Shown here piece after piece: positions 12,231 through 26,037 of a stretch of 64,000 bases of DNA. Made by a program: the position numbers and the translations under genes. Below the pieces are notes generated by a model that was given only the letters and a program-made list of their open reading frames with translations, was not told the DNA's origin and searched no databases. The stretch covers positions 124,001 to 188,000 of the forward strand of contig JAQGEQ010000380.1 of assembly GCA_034620365.1 (NCBI GenBank), given 5' to 3'. Origin of the DNA: Pegea sp. RAD2-039. Taxonomy: Eukaryota > Chordata > Thaliacea > Salpida > Salpidae. Each line of letters begins with the position of its first letter. Positions within the stretch are counted from its first letter, which is position 1.

Positions 12231-14178
12231 ATCAGCGACGTTTATTGGCATTTCATCAATTTTCGTAGAGTAGAAGTACTCTATATCTTTCAATATTCGA
12301 GCGTCTTCATTAGTTACAAAGTTAATAGCAACACCTTTTCTTCCGAACCGACCTCCTCTACCAATTCTGCAATCAAGGAAAAATATCAAGTTGAAACTAA
12401 ACAAGTTCAGTTTTCACCTATGGATGTAGTTTTCCCGATTTGAGGGTAAGTCGTAGTTGATCACCATGGAAACTTGTTGGACGTCAATACCGCGAGCTAA
12501 TAAGTCGGTAGTGATGAGAACGCGTGATGAACCCGAACGAAACTCTCTCATGATAAGCTCACGATCTCTTTGATCCATATCTCCATGCTTACAAACAATA
12601 AGTTAGTGATCTCAACCATCAAGAACACTCTAAAGATCAAACTTACCAACGAGGAGACTGTAAAGTCTTTCTTCCGGAGCATATCTGTCAGCCATTCGAC
12701 TTTTCTTCGTGTATTTAGGAATATAACAGCTTGAGTTATTGTGAGAGTTTCATAAAGATCACAAAGAGTCTCCAACTTCCACTCTTCTCTTTCTATACGA
12801 ATATAAAATTGCTGGATTCCTTCCAAGGTTAGTTCTTGTTGCTTAACCAAGATAACAATCGGTTGTTCCATGAACTTAGTTGTGACTTCCAAAACCTCTT
12901 TAGGCATTGTAGCGGACAACAAAATCACTTGAATTTGGTGAGGCATTTTTCTATCAACAAACTTTCATTTCATCTCAAAACTTTTCAAAGTAGAAACTTA
13001 CTTGAAAATATCGTAAATTTGCTCGGTAAAACCTCGAGAAAGCATTTCATCTGCTTCATCCAACACAAACATTTTAAGGAAAGAAGTATCTGAAACATAA
13101 CATCATCGATATCTGCACCATGAAATGTGAAATGAAACTTACTGAATATACCGCGCGTGATCATATCATAAACGCGACCTGGTGTACCGACGATAATATC
13201 AGGAACATTACTTTCCAGTATGGCAATATCATTTTTCAATTTTGTGCCACCAATACAAGCATGACAGCTAACCCCTTGAAAATCACCGAGCGCCATAATC
13301 ACTTTTTGGATCTAAGAATTCATGGAGAATTTAATTCATTAAAAGAAATTGTTTTGATTTATATAAGTTTTCAAAACTTTGTAGTAAAAACAATAGAAGA
13401 CAACAAAATAATTTTCTAAATTGAAAATTTAATCTTTAAAGACATGAAAAAGTCAGAAAACTTTCCTGGGACAAACCTGTTGGGCTAATTCTCGAGTTGG
13501 GGCTATCACCAAGGCTTGGGTTCTGTTAGTACCAATATCAATTTTCTGCAAAATGGAAATTGCGAATGTAGCAGTTTTACCAGTTCCAGACTGTGCTTGG
13601 GCGATAACATCTTGTCCTAAAACCAAAATTAGTGAAAAATTATTGACTAAATATATATGAAGAACCTCTAATGCATGGCATGATTGCTCGCTGTTGTATA
13701 GCAGAAGGTTTCTCAAAACCATACGCATAAATCCCTCTAAGAAGATTGTCTTGAAGATCCATATCATCAAAAGACTCCACTACCTCATCCAATGTTGCCT
13801 GAACTCATCAAAATAAAAATATTTAGAAGGAACCAAAAGAAAAACAAAAATTAACTTACTTCATTTTTAAAATTGTCTTGAGGCTGTTCACTTACAGCAT
13901 TTCTACAAATAGTTTAGAGTAGTTAAGCTGTTGTCACAATTTGGTTTTGTGCAAATAGTAAGCATTATTCAAACTATAAAACTTTTTTATTTAAAAAAAC
14001 TTTTCAATTATTTAAACTTCAAAACAAAAATAGCTACAAACAACAACAACAATTCTATAGTATCAAATTTGAAGTTATTTCTCTAGAAGCTAGAAACTTC
14101 TAACAAATATTTTAAGCTTTACCCTCTGGAGGCAAAACTTTCACTTCCATTTGTAAAATCATTCCTTTCATGTTCCAT
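12222..14178 (-). CDS. EIF4A3: eIF4A-III, DEAD-box helicase core of the exon junction complex
   Basis: ATP-dependent RNA helicase that clamps spliced mRNA as the core of the exon junction complex and feeds export and nonsense-mediated decay. The exons encode, in order, a short acidic N terminus, [15 protein letters not shown] (Q motif), [11 protein letters not shown] (motif I), PTRELAQQ (Ia), TPGRVYDMI (Ib), VLDEADEML (II), LLSATMP (III), [14 protein letters not shown] (V) and [13 protein letters not shown] (VI). The end, [12 protein letters not shown], matches the eIF4A-III signature (EMPMNVADLI in human) and separates it from eIF4A-I/II. Start is ATG 14176-14178; stop is TAA 12222-12224. 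A small first exon ends in a split Gly codon and is followed by a 43-base second exon near 13.86-13.91 kb. Introns are mostly 40-60 bases, with a longer first intron of about 200 bases. Confidence 0.97.
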
Positions 14179-17102
14179 ATTTCAATAGTTGATAGATGAA
14201 AATTATACTTGATAAACTTGTAAAGCTTTTATATAATTACTGAAAAATCAAATCATAAAATAAACTCAATAAGTTTGATACAAATTCACAAATTTCCAAT
14301 TAATAAATTATCAATTTTAAAACAAACTTTAGAAAAATATTTCTTGATCAACATTTTTAAAGCAAAGTTTTAAGCAAGAAATTTATTTTTAACAAAAGAT
14401 AAAACTATTGATAACAAAAGTAAACACGTTTAAATGATTAAAACCAAGAATCTATCTAAATTTAAATTTACAAGATATATAAAAATATCAAATATATTTA
14501 TACAATATAAAATTTCAATATAAAATACAAATTATATTTTTAAATAGAATAATTCTATTGAAGAGACTGACACTTAAAAGTCAAAATAAAATTATTGTAG
14601 AAACTTTGAAGTTTAACTTCCACAAACTTGTCAACAAATTTGTTATTATTCAAAGATAAAATTTCAAGTTTAACAAAAAAGTTCATTTGCAATTTGAAAA
14701 TATATCAAGTTAGCTAAATAATAATCTAATTTATTTTTAACTTAAAAACTTCTTTAACTTCCAGAATCTTAAATAATAAGATTATAAATATTATGTTCAA
14801 ATTGCCAGAAAAAAATAATGAAAGGCTGATATAGTGCTTTGAGTAAAATTCTAAAATAATTTACTTCAAAAGATGTAAATAAATACAATTTGAGAAATTT
14901 GAAAACAATTAAGTTCCAAAATTTTTTTGGGATTTTCTGATTTTAATTTCCGTGAAAAAATTTAAGCAAGCCTGAAAAAATTCAATTTATAAAATGAATG
15001 AATAAATTCGCATCTATGAAAAATATTAAAAACTAACATCTTAACGGAAATGATATCGCCGACGTACAGACCTAGACATGCAAAAACTTTATATAGGTAC
15101 GAGACGCAGACGTAGTAGTTGAAAAAGTTCCGACTATAACAAGCGGATGAATATTGATTTTAGGTTATTAGGAAATAGATCATTAAAAGTTTAGTACTTT
15201 TATACGAAATGTTATAAAAAAAATTGGCTACTCTCATCAAAATCACTAAAGTATAATTCTGACTTTAAAAAATTAAATATCGCTTCCAGTTTTGTTACAT
15301 AAGATAAAGTTGTTGCGCAATATCAGTATCTCCTTTATGCATAAGTTTTCAGTACTTGGTTAAAACGTGTATAACTTGTACTTTGGCAAATAAGGAAAAC
15401 TTTATACTTTAAAAAATTATTTTTAAATATCTATATTTGAATGGCTTACATTACTTGTATACTTGTATATCTATGATTGTACAAAAAATATCAATTTTTA
15501 TATTGTTGATAAGTAAATATAATAGAGTTGAAAAAGTAAACCTAGATAAATTCTTATTTAAAATAATTATGTCAAAATTGTTTTTAACAACAAGAGTTTT
15601 TTATTAAATGTTTTATTTAAGTCTAGATATTGATTACAATATTTTTTAAGGCTTATTTAGATCGCTACAAAGATTAATTCGTGAATTTTTCAGACTTGAA
15701 AATAAGGTTGAAACCCATTATCTGTCGGTCATATACACCAAAATGAAATGTTTTAATTTCAACCTAAAAAGTTCAAAAATATTTAGGAAATATGCTAGAA
15801 TTGGTTAAAACAGATAAATTATAATAAAAGTTATAATTCAAAAACTTTTTTGAAAGATGTGAAAGCATGAATGCGACGAAAACTGTTTGTTTATTAGTAT
15901 ATTAAGTTCTAGTTGAAAAAAGGGTAGTAAAGCTATTCAAGTCTTTTCAAATAATTTCTACAAAGTTTTATGCTTATTCTAAATTACTTAATTGGAAAAG
16001 AAAGTGGTGATAGAACCTGAATGACATTTTAGCTTAAATTACCAAAGATAAAATTGTAAATCAAATCATAATTACCGAATTTACTAAATAAAATTGAAGT
16101 TTTAATTTCTATTTGTACAGAAAGGACGAATAGAGTTTTGAAATAATCTTTTTGAATCTTAATTGTTCAAACCAAAATAGTTTTTAGAAATTATCACTAT
16201 TTTGTAATTGTAAATTAACTAATAACATTGTTTTAAAGTTAAACAAAATATTTTTGTACTTGATAAATTATTTACTTTAACGTTCTACAATATGAAAAGG
16301 AATTACATTATTTCACAACTCAAAGTAATTGCAATAACAGGACGTACAACAGGACATGGTTTTCAAGTAGCTATTGTTTAATGGCTAAATAGTATACACT
16401 ATTATTTCGATTGCATTTGTCAACAACTTTAAAAAAGTTATAAAACTAGATTATTTTCATTAATAAAACTAAACAATCTATAATCATTTCTTAATTTTAA
16501 ATTAACTTTAAAGAATTTATTGATTCATAAGAACAAGTTCAGTTTAAATCAAATGTTGTTTTAAAACTTGTTGTTTACTCTAAGGAAATATGAGAAGTCT
16601 TTTTGTTTTAGACCAATTGTTTAAATAAACATTTGCTTAATTAGCAGATGGTAGTTTTCATTTTATGTTCTAATTATTAAATTTAAATGTAAACGATAAA
16701 ACTATTTAAGTTTTTCAGTTTTTATCTTTTATAACTTTATATTTTCTAAATCTTGCTTAATAGTGTCTTTACTATTAGTCCTAAATATCAAAATCTGTTT
16801 TTTTAGACAACATGAAACTCAACTTAAATTGAAAATGTTAATTTTATAAATTATAGCGCTACAAACTAGACGACCTTTTTTTACAAATTGTTCTTATCAA
16901 TAAAAAGATCCATTTTCAAAATCATAAAAATAATTAGAAAAATAAAATACTTAAGAGCCTACTCAAAAATCAAACAATTGTTGTGCTTCCATGTTTTGTT
17001 GATGCTTCACAAACTATATATAAACTTTCTAAATGATTTTAAATCAACTAAACAAAGAAACTAAAGATTACATCGACCTAATAAAATATTGAAGAAGATA
17101 CT
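14179..17102. other. Long AT-rich intergenic region
   Basis: About 2.9 kb between the EIF4A3 start and the SARNP stop, both minus strand. It is dominated by A/T runs and frequent stops in all frames. The only compositional break is at about 15045-15170, a GC-richer patch containing a TATATAAAG-like box on the minus strand (15087-15095). That could be a promoter-like element but nothing clear follows it. No tRNA, repeat or gene was identified. Confidence 0.45.
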
Positions 17103-17741
17103 TTAAGCTTTTACAAGTCCAAATCGTTCAGCTCTTTTTTGCTTTTTGGAATCAGTTTCTAGTTTTTGGAGTTTGTTTCCTTCAATCACTTGTGTGAAGC
17201 GTTCCTTCCTCTTCCTCATCTGTTCTTGATCACTAGCTAAGACTTTTGAAAGTGTTGATCCAAATCTTTCCGCTCGCTTTTTCATCTTTTCCGCATCAAT
17301 CTCGACTTTATAATCAGTGATTGAAGATTTTCCAAATCGATGTCTTCTTTGTTCATCATCTGATTTAAATCCAAATTTTTTCTCTCTTTCTTCTTTTTTT
17401 TGTTCTTCAGTCATCTGAGAGTTGATTTTCGATAAATCGACGGTTTTTACTGCAGGCTCTTCTGCTACATCTGGGGAATTTTCGACTTCATCTTCAGCCA
17501 AACTTTCTTTTTTCGGATTTTCATCTTTTTTGTCCTCATTCGCATCCACAAAGTCCGACAAGATCTCTTCTTCTTCCTCTATCTCAATCCCTTCATGTTC
17601 CACCAGATATTGTTGAAGTCTTTCAATCAAATCTTGTTTATTCCCAGAAACTTTGAGATTTCTCAAATGAAGCTCTTTTCTTAGATCATTAATTTTCATC
17701 TTATTAAGATCCAACAAGTTTTCATCATCAGAGGTAGACAT
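17103..17741 (-). CDS. SARNP: SAP domain ribonucleoprotein (SARNP/CIP29/Tho1 type)
   Basis: Nuclear RNA/DNA-binding protein of the TREX-associated mRNA export machinery. The N terminus carries a SAP motif (LNKMKINDLRKELHLRNL, then GNKQDLIERL). A strongly acidic stretch (IEEEEEILSDFVD) follows. The C-terminal half has repeated arginine-rich modules (MKKRAERFG, MRKRKERF, KKQKRAERFG), the known SARNP pattern. It ends AERFGLVKA; human SARNP ends AERFGIA. The single exon gives 212 residues from the chosen ATG (17739-17741), which puts the SAP motif near the N terminus as in the family. An upstream in-frame ATG at 17760-17762 would add seven residues. The human gene has many introns and this one has none. 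Confidence 0.87.
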   Translation of the reverse strand: MSTSDDENLLDLNKMKINDLRKELHLRNLKVSGNKQDLIERLQQYLVEHEGIEIEEEEEILSDFVDANEDKKDENPKKESLAEDEVENSPDVAEEPAVKTVDLSKINSQMTEEQKKEEREKKFGFKSDDEQRRHRFGKSSITDYKVEIDAEKMKKRAERFGSTLSKVLASDQEQMRKRKERFTQVIEGNKLQKLETDSKKQKRAERFGLVKA

Positions 17742-20375
17742 AACTTTAAACTTTTTATTCAAAAATCTTAAAAAATCTCAAAAAAACTTCTATAAAATAT
17801 CAAATTTTTGTAGAATTTTTGTAATAAATAAATTAGAAATTAATTAATCTTAAATTAGATCTTTTATGAATTATAATTAATTATTTATTTTTATAAGTTT
17901 TATTATATTTACAAAACATATATCTTTAGTTAATTAGCATAAGCTTAAATATCACATAAGCTTGTTACAACATTTGAATTAAATTCTAATATGTCAAAAA
18001 TTTGACATAATTTGAAATAAAAAACTAAAGTTATAAGAAAAGTTTTTAAATGAGAAAAAACTGTTCAATTATTAATTAGTAAAACTATTTTTTAGGAAAT
18101 ACATTTAAAAATAATTCCTAAATATTAGTTAATTATTTATGAAAGATGATATCAAGTTACAAAAAGTTAGATTTAAAACTTTAAATAATCTAATCATCAA
18201 TATTTCTGAAGCAAATTTAAAATTAATTAAAAATTAATGTAAATTAATAGTGGCATCAATATATAAATACGCAAAATTTATAATTATTACAAAACTTAAA
18301 TGGAAACAATGTAAAACAAGGTAATGGTAACATTAATAATTTTAACGTTTTACAAATAAAATTTTATTTACAACTAGCAATTTTAAATGAATTCTGGAGC
18401 TAGCTATTAACGTGACTAATTATATGGGAATCACCCCCAAACTGAAACAAAGCTTATAATTACTTAAATATTTCAATGAATTTATAATAGTTGTACTTAA
18501 TGATTAACACACAATTTTTAAAAACTCCAATATTCTGCAAAAAGTTCATCAAGCTATTGTAAGTTCTAGTAATATGAAACATTTGCAAACTATAAAGGTT
18601 TAATTATCTTTTTCTAAACAAAGTTTTACTTTAAAATTGTTAAAATTTTAATCAAAATTTATATGATCATATAAAGGTACCTTTTTTAGCTTTTTAATAA
18701 CTTCATCATTAGCTAAATTAGAATTTTATAATATTTTTTCTAAGTACAAAAATTAAATTGTTTTCATTAAGTGCTACTATTATTAGTGAAGATCTTCCAG
18801 TAAAACATATTTTCTTTGAATATGTTAACGTATAAAAGTACAAATGTCAAAAGGTTTTTATCCATAAATATTAAATAGAAATCATTCAACGAGTATGAGA
18901 ACATTTTGTGTCATGATTTTGATACAGAATCATTAATTTCGTTTATTTCATAAAATTGAAGACTTTGTTTTTATCAACAACTGAATAAAGTATATAGATT
19001 ACTAAAACTCTTTTTTAATTAAAATTTCTTTACTGTCTGAACCACTTTTAAAATCTACTAACTTTTCTGAAGATTTCTTATGAAGAATAATTATAACGAT
19101 TTTTAATATTTTTTTAAATAGATTTTTCTTTTTTTGCTATTATTTGTCGCCTATTATTATTTTTATTGGAAGAATTTTACTACTTTTAATACTAAGTTTA
19201 ATATTTTCACTATATTTAATATTATGCTTACTATATGCAAATAGGTTTCGATTATAGTGGGGAGTACCGTGCAGTAAACTCTTTCATTCGGTAAATTTCG
19301 TGTGGTAAAACCCCTACTAGTTATAACTCCCGTTTGGTGACATGAACCAGTGACCTAAGACAATGATATCAATATCAACTGACTTTGATGGCTTACTTCT
19401 TTTGTTCTTTTTGAAGCAACCTGCAGTGGCAATAATTACTCATAGATAGAGAAGATGGTTTTCCTCTCTTAATAGCTCGTGGCGTAACATATAGCGGTAT
19501 ACTGTCGACGGCGGAGTGTAATTTCAACTCCTACAAGGCACAATGAATCAACCCACCAAATAAATGAACAGCCGACCAAACAAACTGTTCAAATGTAAAC
19601 AGTATATAGGCAAAATAAAATCTCATAAATTCGAGTACTTCTCTTTACTTTGTAGTATTTTATAAGTGATTTAAATAAATTTATAATTGAATTTTTTTAT
19701 GAAAGTGAAACTGAAAGAAAATTTCGGAATATCGAGCTTTTAATAACTTTCAATTAACAAAATTTACCCGATAATAAAATATTTATGACTTTCAAAGTTT
19801 GTTTTAACGACGTTTTGGATTCATTTTTGAAACTATTTTTTATGTTTAATTTGTTTGTAAAGTAATTTTAATTTCATCAATTGAATTTTATTTTGTGAAA
19901 ATATAGAATAAATAATTTTAATTTTTCTGAAAGATTTTAAATCCTAGAATATTTGATATTTTAAAGCAAAGTTTTTTCATTGTTTATAAACTTTTTTTTT
20001 GTTAATTTAATTGTATTTATTTATATCAAAGCTATATTTAATTCCAAATTTGATATTTTTTTTGAATTATTATAAAAGTCTTATAATCATCAAATTATAA
20101 TTTTTTTTAATTTTGAAGTTTGCATAATTATTCTTAAAAATTAAAATTTTATATTTGAAGAAATTTATTTGAACTTTTTTTAATCTTTTGAATTTATTTT
20201 TTTATAAGAAAAAGCTTTTTATTTGTAATTAAATTTCTGTTTTTCATTTATATCAATGTATATAAGTTAATTTTATTTAAATATCAATGGTTTGAAGTTT
20301 CTGCATTAAGTAAAATTCATTTTCTTCTTTTAAAGAGTTGTTCAATTTACAGATTTACTTTTATCAACTTTCAAA
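17742..20375. other. Long AT-rich intergenic region between divergent SARNP and PDHB
   Basis: About 2.6 kb separating two divergently transcribed genes, so both promoters should lie here. Nearly all of it is A/T-run sequence without open frames. The exception is the GC-richer island at 19235-19600, listed separately. No TATA or other promoter element could be assigned to either gene. Confidence 0.45.
19235..19600. other. GC-richer island with pol III box-like motifs; possible SINE or ncRNA
   Basis: Inside AT desert, about 365 bases stand out by composition. The first part (19255-19345) carries four loosely similar units ending in gtaaa/gtgac spaced about 16-25 bases apart (gtgcagtaaac, ttcggtaaat, gtgtggtaaaac, gtttggtgac). 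The second part (about 19471-19534) has tagctcgtggcg, like a tRNA A box, and about 45 bases later taatttcaactcc, a degenerate B box, with GGAGT/ACTCC able to pair. The D and anticodon stems do not fold, so it is not a standard tRNA. A tRNA-derived SINE fragment is one possibility. Confidence 0.3.
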
Positions 20376-22253
20376 ATGTTTCGTTTAAAGCTGTTTAAGG
20401 TGAAATTTTGAAACTTCTTTTTTTCTTTTTTTTAATTAAATCATTTTAATAAATTTTTTTGTATTTGATTTATTTTTTTTAATATTATATATAAAACTTT
20501 TATTTCAAAGGAATTTAAACCATTTATTTGTCTATTTTTAGCTATGGATAATAATTGAACCTTTAGTCTAATATTGCTTCAAAATTTATTTTAATTTTTT
20601 CTTTTTTTGCAGCCACAGAAATTTTCTCAGCTGATTTCAAGAAGAGACTTCGCAGCTTCACCAACTTTAACACAAAATAAGGTTTTTAGTTTTTCTTTAT
20701 TCAAACTTGCAAGTGACGACCTTACAACAGCATTATATTTCATTTGTAACAAAATTACTGAAAATTTTTTATTTAGATTTGTTCTCAGAAATATTCTTAC
20801 TAAATAAGGTGTAAAAAATATTTTTCATTTTTTCTGTCTTTTTTATATTATTGAACTTCTGTTCAATAAATTCAATTTTATCTGAAAATGTTAGATATTT
20901 GTGAGAGATGCTTTAAATTCTGCGATGGAAGAAGAAATGAACAGAGATGACAAAGTGTTTATTCTTGGTGAAGAAGTGGCTGAATACAACGGAGCATACA
21001 AAGTAGGAAACTCATTTGTTTGAAACAACTTCAATGTGATTTTAGGTGACTAAAGAACTTTGGAGAACATTTGGTGATAAAAGAGTTAAAGACACACCAA
21101 TAACAGAAATGGGTTTTGCTGGAATCGCTGTTGGAGCCGCTATGGTTTGTTGTATTCAGTTTTTATGAATAATCAAGTGAAAGAAATTCAAACTTTTTAA
21201 TAAATTTAGAAACTAGTAAATAAGCTTCCAGCTGATTTTGTGTCTTTTTAGGCAGGATTGCGTCCAGTCTGTGAATTCATGACTTTTAATTTTTCAATGC
21301 AAGCTATTGATCAAGTAATCAACTCTGCTGCTAAGACTTTTTATATGTCTGCTGGAGCAGTTTCGGTTCCAATCGTCTTTAGAGGACCTAATGGAGCGGC
21401 TGCAGGTTTTCGTCGTCAACAAGATCTTCTAATCTCAAATCTTTTTGTTGTAGGTGTAGCAGCTCAGCATTCTCAGTGTTTTGCTGCATGGTATGGGCAT
21501 TGTCCTGGTCTCAAGGTTATTTCACCTTACAGTTCAGAAGATTGCCGTGGCTTGCTGAAATCAGCCATCCGTGACAACAACCCAGGTTTGTCCCACATAA
21601 GTTGGTTTCAGGGACATAATCTGGTCGCATTTTGTAGTGGTTTTCTTGGAAAACGAACTGTTGTATGGAAAAGCTTTTTCTGTTTCTGATGAGGCCATGT
21701 CTGATAATTTTCTGATTGAAATTGGTAAAGCAAAAGTAGAGAAGGAAGGAAAAGACATCACATTAGTAGCTCATTCTTTCCCCGTTGGTCAATGTCTCGA
21801 AGCTGCTGAACAACTCGCTGCAGAAGGAATTAGTTGTGAAGTAAGACAAAAAGATTTTCAGATTTAGGAATTAACTTGTAAACAATTCTAGGTGATTAAC
21901 TTGCGAAGTATTCGTCCATTGGACATCGAAACTGTCCAGAAAAGTGTAATGAAGACCAACCACTTGATATCAGTGGAAGGGGGTTGGCCCATGTTTGGTG
22001 TCGGCGCCGAAATTTGCGCTCAAATTATGGAAGGTGATTGGCTGAAAGTTGATTTCCAATATTTTAACAATTTATTGTAGGTCCGGCTTTCGACTACTTG
22101 GACGCACCTGTGGTCCGGGTGACCGGCGCTGATATACCCATGCCCTACGCTAATCAATTAGAAGAAAAAGCTTTGCCGAAAACCCGAGATATTATCTTAT
22201 CAGTACGAAAGACACTGAATCTTCATCAACAGAATATTCAAACAAGCTCTTAA
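20376..22253 (+). CDS. PDHB: Pyruvate dehydrogenase E1 beta subunit, mitochondrial
   Basis: Beta subunit of the thiamine-diphosphate E1 component of the pyruvate dehydrogenase complex; acts in the mitochondrial matrix and converts pyruvate to the acetyl group passed to E2. Exons encode a Lys/Arg-rich presequence (MFRLKLFK, then [14 protein letters not shown]), the E1-beta core ([50 protein letters not shown]), [27 protein letters not shown] and the transketolase C-domain ([36 protein letters not shown]). Order and length fit animal PDHB. Start is ATG 20376-20378 in a 24-base first exon; stop is TAA 22251-22253. The intron at 21406-21453 is 48 bases, has no in-frame stop and would add 16 residues if retained. 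AATAAA follows at 22305. Convergent with GFUS. Confidence 0.97.
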
Positions 22254-22304
22254 TGATGTTTGAAATGAATTATGTTTTCAATTTGTTGCTGAATGAGTTC
22301 TCTC

Positions 22305-22310
22305 AATAAA
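22305..22310 (+). promoter_or_regulatory. Polyadenylation signal of PDHB
   Basis: AATAAA, 52 bases beyond the PDHB stop codon, followed by a T-rich stretch (gttattgtccttttaaata). Position and context fit a canonical cleavage and polyadenylation signal. Confidence 0.6.
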
Positions 22311-22645
22311 GTTATTGTCCTTTTAAATAATTTCTACAAAAGTTTATAAAGTTCTAGCTTTTCCTGGCATTTAAATAATTTATTCATGTAAATGAAGTTT
22401 CACATCTAAAATATCGAGTTAGAAATTAAATGAGTTCTGAATATCATTAGTTTTTATTCAAATGCTGAAAGTTTAAAGAAACATTTACACAGAAAACAGC
22501 TGGTTGAAGATCTTCAAACTTTTCGGTTATATAAATTTGAAGAAGAGAGGTTTAAATATATCTAAAAGCGGATAGAATGTTAATAATCTCAAAGCAGATA
22601 CACTATATAGATAGACAGTAAGAGATCTATAGTAGCTTCATATCC

Positions 22646-24674
<2,029 letters not shown>

Positions 24675-25868
24675 TTTTTATTTATTTACTTATTTCAAAA
24701 AATGCAAAGAAGGATACCTAAAGAGAGCACCTCCCGCTAACACACATTCTCACAAAAAGTATCTATTATAAACATATAGTTATAAATATAAAAAGTAAAA
24801 GATGAAACACATGGCATTTCAGTATTCCTCAAAGCATATAAAAATGAATAATTATATAGAATGTTAATAATATAAAAAAGAGAATAAATGACAGTTTATA
24901 AATATCAATTTTGGCAATATTATAACGGTTGAACTTATGCTTGAACAACACGAGTGATTCTGACATGACAATGTCTGAAGGCAGCTGTTTCCAAGTACTA
25001 ATTGTGCGGTATGAGAAAAATTTTGCTCTGATTAACGTACCAAGTGATATGGGCATATTAAGATGTAATGTGTGTCGTCTGAGTTGATATAACTTAAAAG
25101 AAGGACTAATGGAAAAGAAACCATCGAATTTAAGGTCAATTGAGCTGTGGATAACATTAAAAATAAAAATTAAGTCGTATTTAATCCGTCAAATTTCCAA
25201 AGTATCTAAATTGAAGCAGCTATGACGATGTTTATAACTATCGTATTTAATATTAAGCCTTCTGCATACTAATCTCGTAAATGTTGTCTGAACAGACTCG
25301 ATTTTTTTGGTATCACAAACTTGATATAGTATCCATGCACTGAAATTGTATCCAAGAATTAAACTTACGCACAAATTGAAGAGATTTATAAAGAAGTATG
25401 GATCCTTAGAATTAAAGTTCTTTATAATAAGGTAGACAATGTTGATTGATTTTGCTAAGATTTTGGAAACATGGTTGTGTCATTTAAAGTCAGATGATAG
25501 GGTAATTGCCAAGGTCTAGGACCGAATATATTTGTTGGAATAATAAATACACTGATGGAATATTAGTTCAAGGAATTTGCAGCTGCTTGAAGTGAGGAAG
25601 TTATAAGTTCAGACTTTGTGGGCTGGATTTTAATCTGCCATTTTGTAGACAAATTTTCTACAGTGTGTTGTGCAGTTTGAAGTTTTAAAGGATTGCAAGA
25701 TGATAGCTTGATGTCATCTACATACACAAACGCACTGACATCATCTACTGCTACTAGTCTTCTGGTGAGATCTTTAATTGAAATTGAAAGAAGAAGGGGA
25801 CCCCGAACGGAACCCTGAAGAACCCTACTGGTGACTTGACTAGAAACAGATGAAGATCTTTCAACACA
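24675..25868 (-). mobile_element. LINE copy 1, CR1/L2/Jockey-type, 5'-truncated
   Basis: Non-LTR retrotransposon fragment on the minus strand. Its 3' end is at the low coordinate: a short A/T tail, then gagagcacctcccgctaac, a block shared by all four copies. It keeps the C-terminal ORF2 region (FFSYRTISTWKQLPSDIVM near 24.95-25.05 kb; ESVQTTFTRLVCRRLNIKYD near 25.2-25.3 kb) and a remnant of the reverse transcriptase up to the GVPQGS region near 25.8 kb. Similarity to the other copies stops at about 25868, as expected for 5' truncation during target-primed insertion. Frames are interrupted and it is not active. Confidence 0.88.
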
Positions 25869-26037
25869 ACAAATGAATTTAAAGAAACAAAATCATCTTT
25901 TGAAAAACTTTTAATAGAAAATTAATTAAAAAAAAGCAATTAAAATTTAATTTTAAGAAAAGTCCAGAATAAAACAATAATAAAGTTTAAAGCTGATCGA
26001 CATTTCTCACCAAAAAAGCAAATCAATTTATAAAGAA

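Noticed and set aside
12836-13419. Plus-strand open frames over EIF4A3
   Set aside because: Shadows of the helicase exons on the minus strand.
15045-15170. Promoter or small gene on the minus strand with a TATATAAAG box
   Set aside because: No credible first exon follows; the open stretch is short and reads through the supposed promoter.
19471-19534. tRNA gene
   Set aside because: A- and B-box-like motifs are present, but the anticodon stem does not pair and the D stem is only partial.
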